From Chromobacteriaceae bacterium (GTDB lineage Bacteria > Pseudomonadota > Gammaproteobacteria > Burkholderiales > Aquaspirillaceae), in assembly GCA_030151505.1 (NCBI GenBank), contig JASLDQ010000086.1:1-6771 (forward strand): 6,771 bases of DNA. Direction: 5' to 3'. The notes under the pieces are model-generated. The model ran no database searches and was not told the origin of the DNA. It saw only the letters and a program-made list of their open reading frames with translations. The position numbers and the translations under genes were made by a program. Shown here in pieces: positions 5,796 to 6,771 of the stretch; position 1 is the stretch's first letter, and the number at the start of each line of letters is the position of its first letter.

Positions 5796-6578
5796 ATGAC
5801 CATGCTGATAGATTCCCACTGCCATCTCGATTTCCCCGACCTCGCCGATCGCATCGACGACGTGCGCGCCAACATGGCCGCCAACGGCGTCAGCCACGCG
5901 CTGCTGATCTCGGTCAACGCCACCGACTACCCGCGCGTGCTGGCGCTGGCCAGCCGCTTCGACAACTTCTGGGCCAGCGTCGGCGTCCATCCCGACGTGC
6001 AGGACGCGCCCGACATGGAAGAAAGCTTCCTGGTGGCCGAAGCCGCCAGACCCAAGATCGTCGCCATCGGTGAAACCGGGCTCGACTATTACTGGTGCAA
6101 GGGCGACACCGAGTGGCAGCGCGACCGTTTCCGCCGCCACATCCGCGCCGCCAGGACCGCCGGCGTGCCGCTGGTGATCCACACCCGCGAGGCCGCCGAG
6201 GACACCCTCCGGGTGATGCGCGAAGAAGACGCGGGGGCCGCCGGCGGGGTGATGCACTGCTTCACCGAGAACTGGGACGTGGCGCAGCAGGCGCTTGATC
6301 TCGGCTTCTACATCTCGTTCTCCGGCATCGTCACGTTCAAGAACGCCGCCCAGATCAAGGAAGTGGCGCAGAAGGTGCCGCTCGACCGCCTGCTGGTCGA
6401 GACCGATTCGCCGTATCTGGCCCCGGTGCCGTTCCGCGGCAAGCAGAACGAGCCGGCCTATGTGAAGCATGTGGCCGCCCACGTGGCCGAGCTGCGCGGC
6501 CTCAGCTTCGAGGCCGTGGCCGAGGCCAGTACCGCCAACTTCTACCGGCTGTTCGCCAAGGCCCGCCATGGCGCTTGA
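5796..6578 (+). CDS. tatD: TatD-family metal-dependent hydrolase/DNase
   Basis: A 260-residue TIM-barrel hydrolase of the amidohydrolase superfamily. The metal-site residues are all visible: H8 and H10 in DSHCHLD, E93 in GETGLDYY, H129 in IHTRE, H154 in MHCFTE and D204 in ETDSPYLAP. TatD-family enzymes are Mg-dependent 3'-5' exonucleases linked to DNA repair and turnover; the exact paralogue (TatD, YcfH or YjjV type) cannot be settled by reading. Its place beside holB and pilZ suggests the YcfH type, since ycfH is next to holB in E. coli. ATG 5796 gives MTMLIDSHCHLD; ATG 5802 is an alternative two codons later. Neither has a clear Shine-Dalgarno. The gene ends 11 nt inside the next coding region. 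Confidence 0.94.
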   Translation: MTMLIDSHCHLDFPDLADRIDDVRANMAANGVSHALLISVNATDYPRVLALASRFDNFWASVGVHPDVQDAPDMEESFLVAEAARPKIVAIGETGLDYYWCKGDTEWQRDRFRRHIRAARTAGVPLVIHTREAAEDTLRVMREEDAGAAGGVMHCFTENWDVAQQALDLGFYISFSGIVTFKNAAQIKEVAQKVPLDRLLVETDSPYLAPVPFRGKQNEPAYVKHVAAHVAELRGLSFEAVAEASTANFYRLFAKARHGA

Positions 6579-6771
6579 GGTCACCATCCTCGGTTGCGGA
6601 TCCAGTTCAGGCACCCCCGCCATCGGCTGCCGCTGCCCGACCTGCTCCTCGACCGATCCGCGCAACCATCGCACCCGTGCGTCCTCGCTGGTCACGGTCG
6701 ACGGCAAGAACCTGCTGATCGACACCGGCCCGGACCTGCGCCAGCAGGCGCTGCGCGAAGGCATCAGCCGC
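6568..6771 (+). CDS. PhnP-like MBL-fold metallo-hydrolase (3' partial)
   Basis: A coding region with no stop before the window end, giving the first 68 residues. It starts MALEVTILGCGSSSGTP, followed by a CxCxxC cluster (C21, C23, C26) and later LLIDTGPDLRQQ, the pattern of PhnP-like members of the metallo-beta-lactamase fold. In PhnP those Cys hold a structural zinc, and the enzyme cleaves cyclic phosphodiesters. The catalytic HxHxDH motif should come shortly after the window edge, so activity cannot be checked. AAGG at 6558-6561, 6 nt before ATG 6568, supports the start, which lies 11 nt inside tatD and suggests coupling. No phosphonate genes are near, so a phn-pathway role is not implied. 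It may act on nucleotide or RNA phosphodiesters; that is inference. Confidence 0.88.
   Translation, partial: MALEVTILGCGSSSGTPAIGCRCPTCSSTDPRNHRTRASSLVTVDGKNLLIDTGPDLRQQALREGISR

Noticed and set aside
5355..6764. A 469-codon open frame on the minus strand opposite pilZ, tatD and the MBL gene
   Set aside because: It is antisense to genes with complete catalytic motifs, and its His/Gly/Val/Gln-rich composition is what the reverse of GC-rich codons gives. No domain is recognisable.

Overview
The window looks like ordinary chromosome from a high-GC betaproteobacterium, most plausibly of the Neisseriales/Chromobacteriaceae type. This is inferred from gene order and protein style, not from a database search. 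The pointers are the rpsF-priB-rpsR-rplI order and the mltG-tmk-holB-pilZ-tatD block, which is also known from Pseudomonas. The pilZ gene implies a type IV pilus lineage. All genes are on the + strand and packed tightly. The largest non-coding gaps are 133 nt (1100-1232) and 101 nt (2614-2714), so no gene-free stretch exceeds 300 nt.

Region 1 (1-1099) is the end of a copper-handling gene set. It holds the C-terminal cupredoxin domain of a multicopper oxidase cut by the window edge, a secreted DUF411/CopG-like copper protein, and a 69-residue HMA copper chaperone. The first two probably act in the periplasm and the third in the cytoplasm, so together they would oxidise, bind and shuttle copper.

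Region 2 (1100-2665) is a ribosomal protein operon. A hairpin closes the copper genes. A strong sigma70-type promoter (TTGAGG, 17 nt, TATAAT) overlaps that hairpin, and the leader that follows contains a stem-loop resembling the S6:S18 autoregulatory leader. The genes are rpsF (S6), priB (primosomal protein N, TTG start one base after rpsF), rpsR (S18) and rplI (L9), ending in a textbook rho-independent terminator.

Region 3 (2666-6771) is a compact housekeeping run with overlaps or gaps of 30 nt or less: mltG (peptidoglycan chain-length lytic transglycosylase), tmk (dTMP kinase), holB (clamp-loader delta prime), pilZ (type IV pilus assembly), tatD (metal-dependent DNase) and the start of a PhnP-like metallo-beta-lactamase-fold hydrolase that leaves the window. 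The shared theme is envelope growth, dTTP supply and DNA replication or maintenance, with pilus assembly attached by conserved synteny.

I found no sign of a novel defence system, mobile element, CRISPR array, tRNA or rRNA. The most interesting signals are regulatory: the terminator/promoter overlap and leader hairpin before rpsF, and the TTG-initiated coupled priB.
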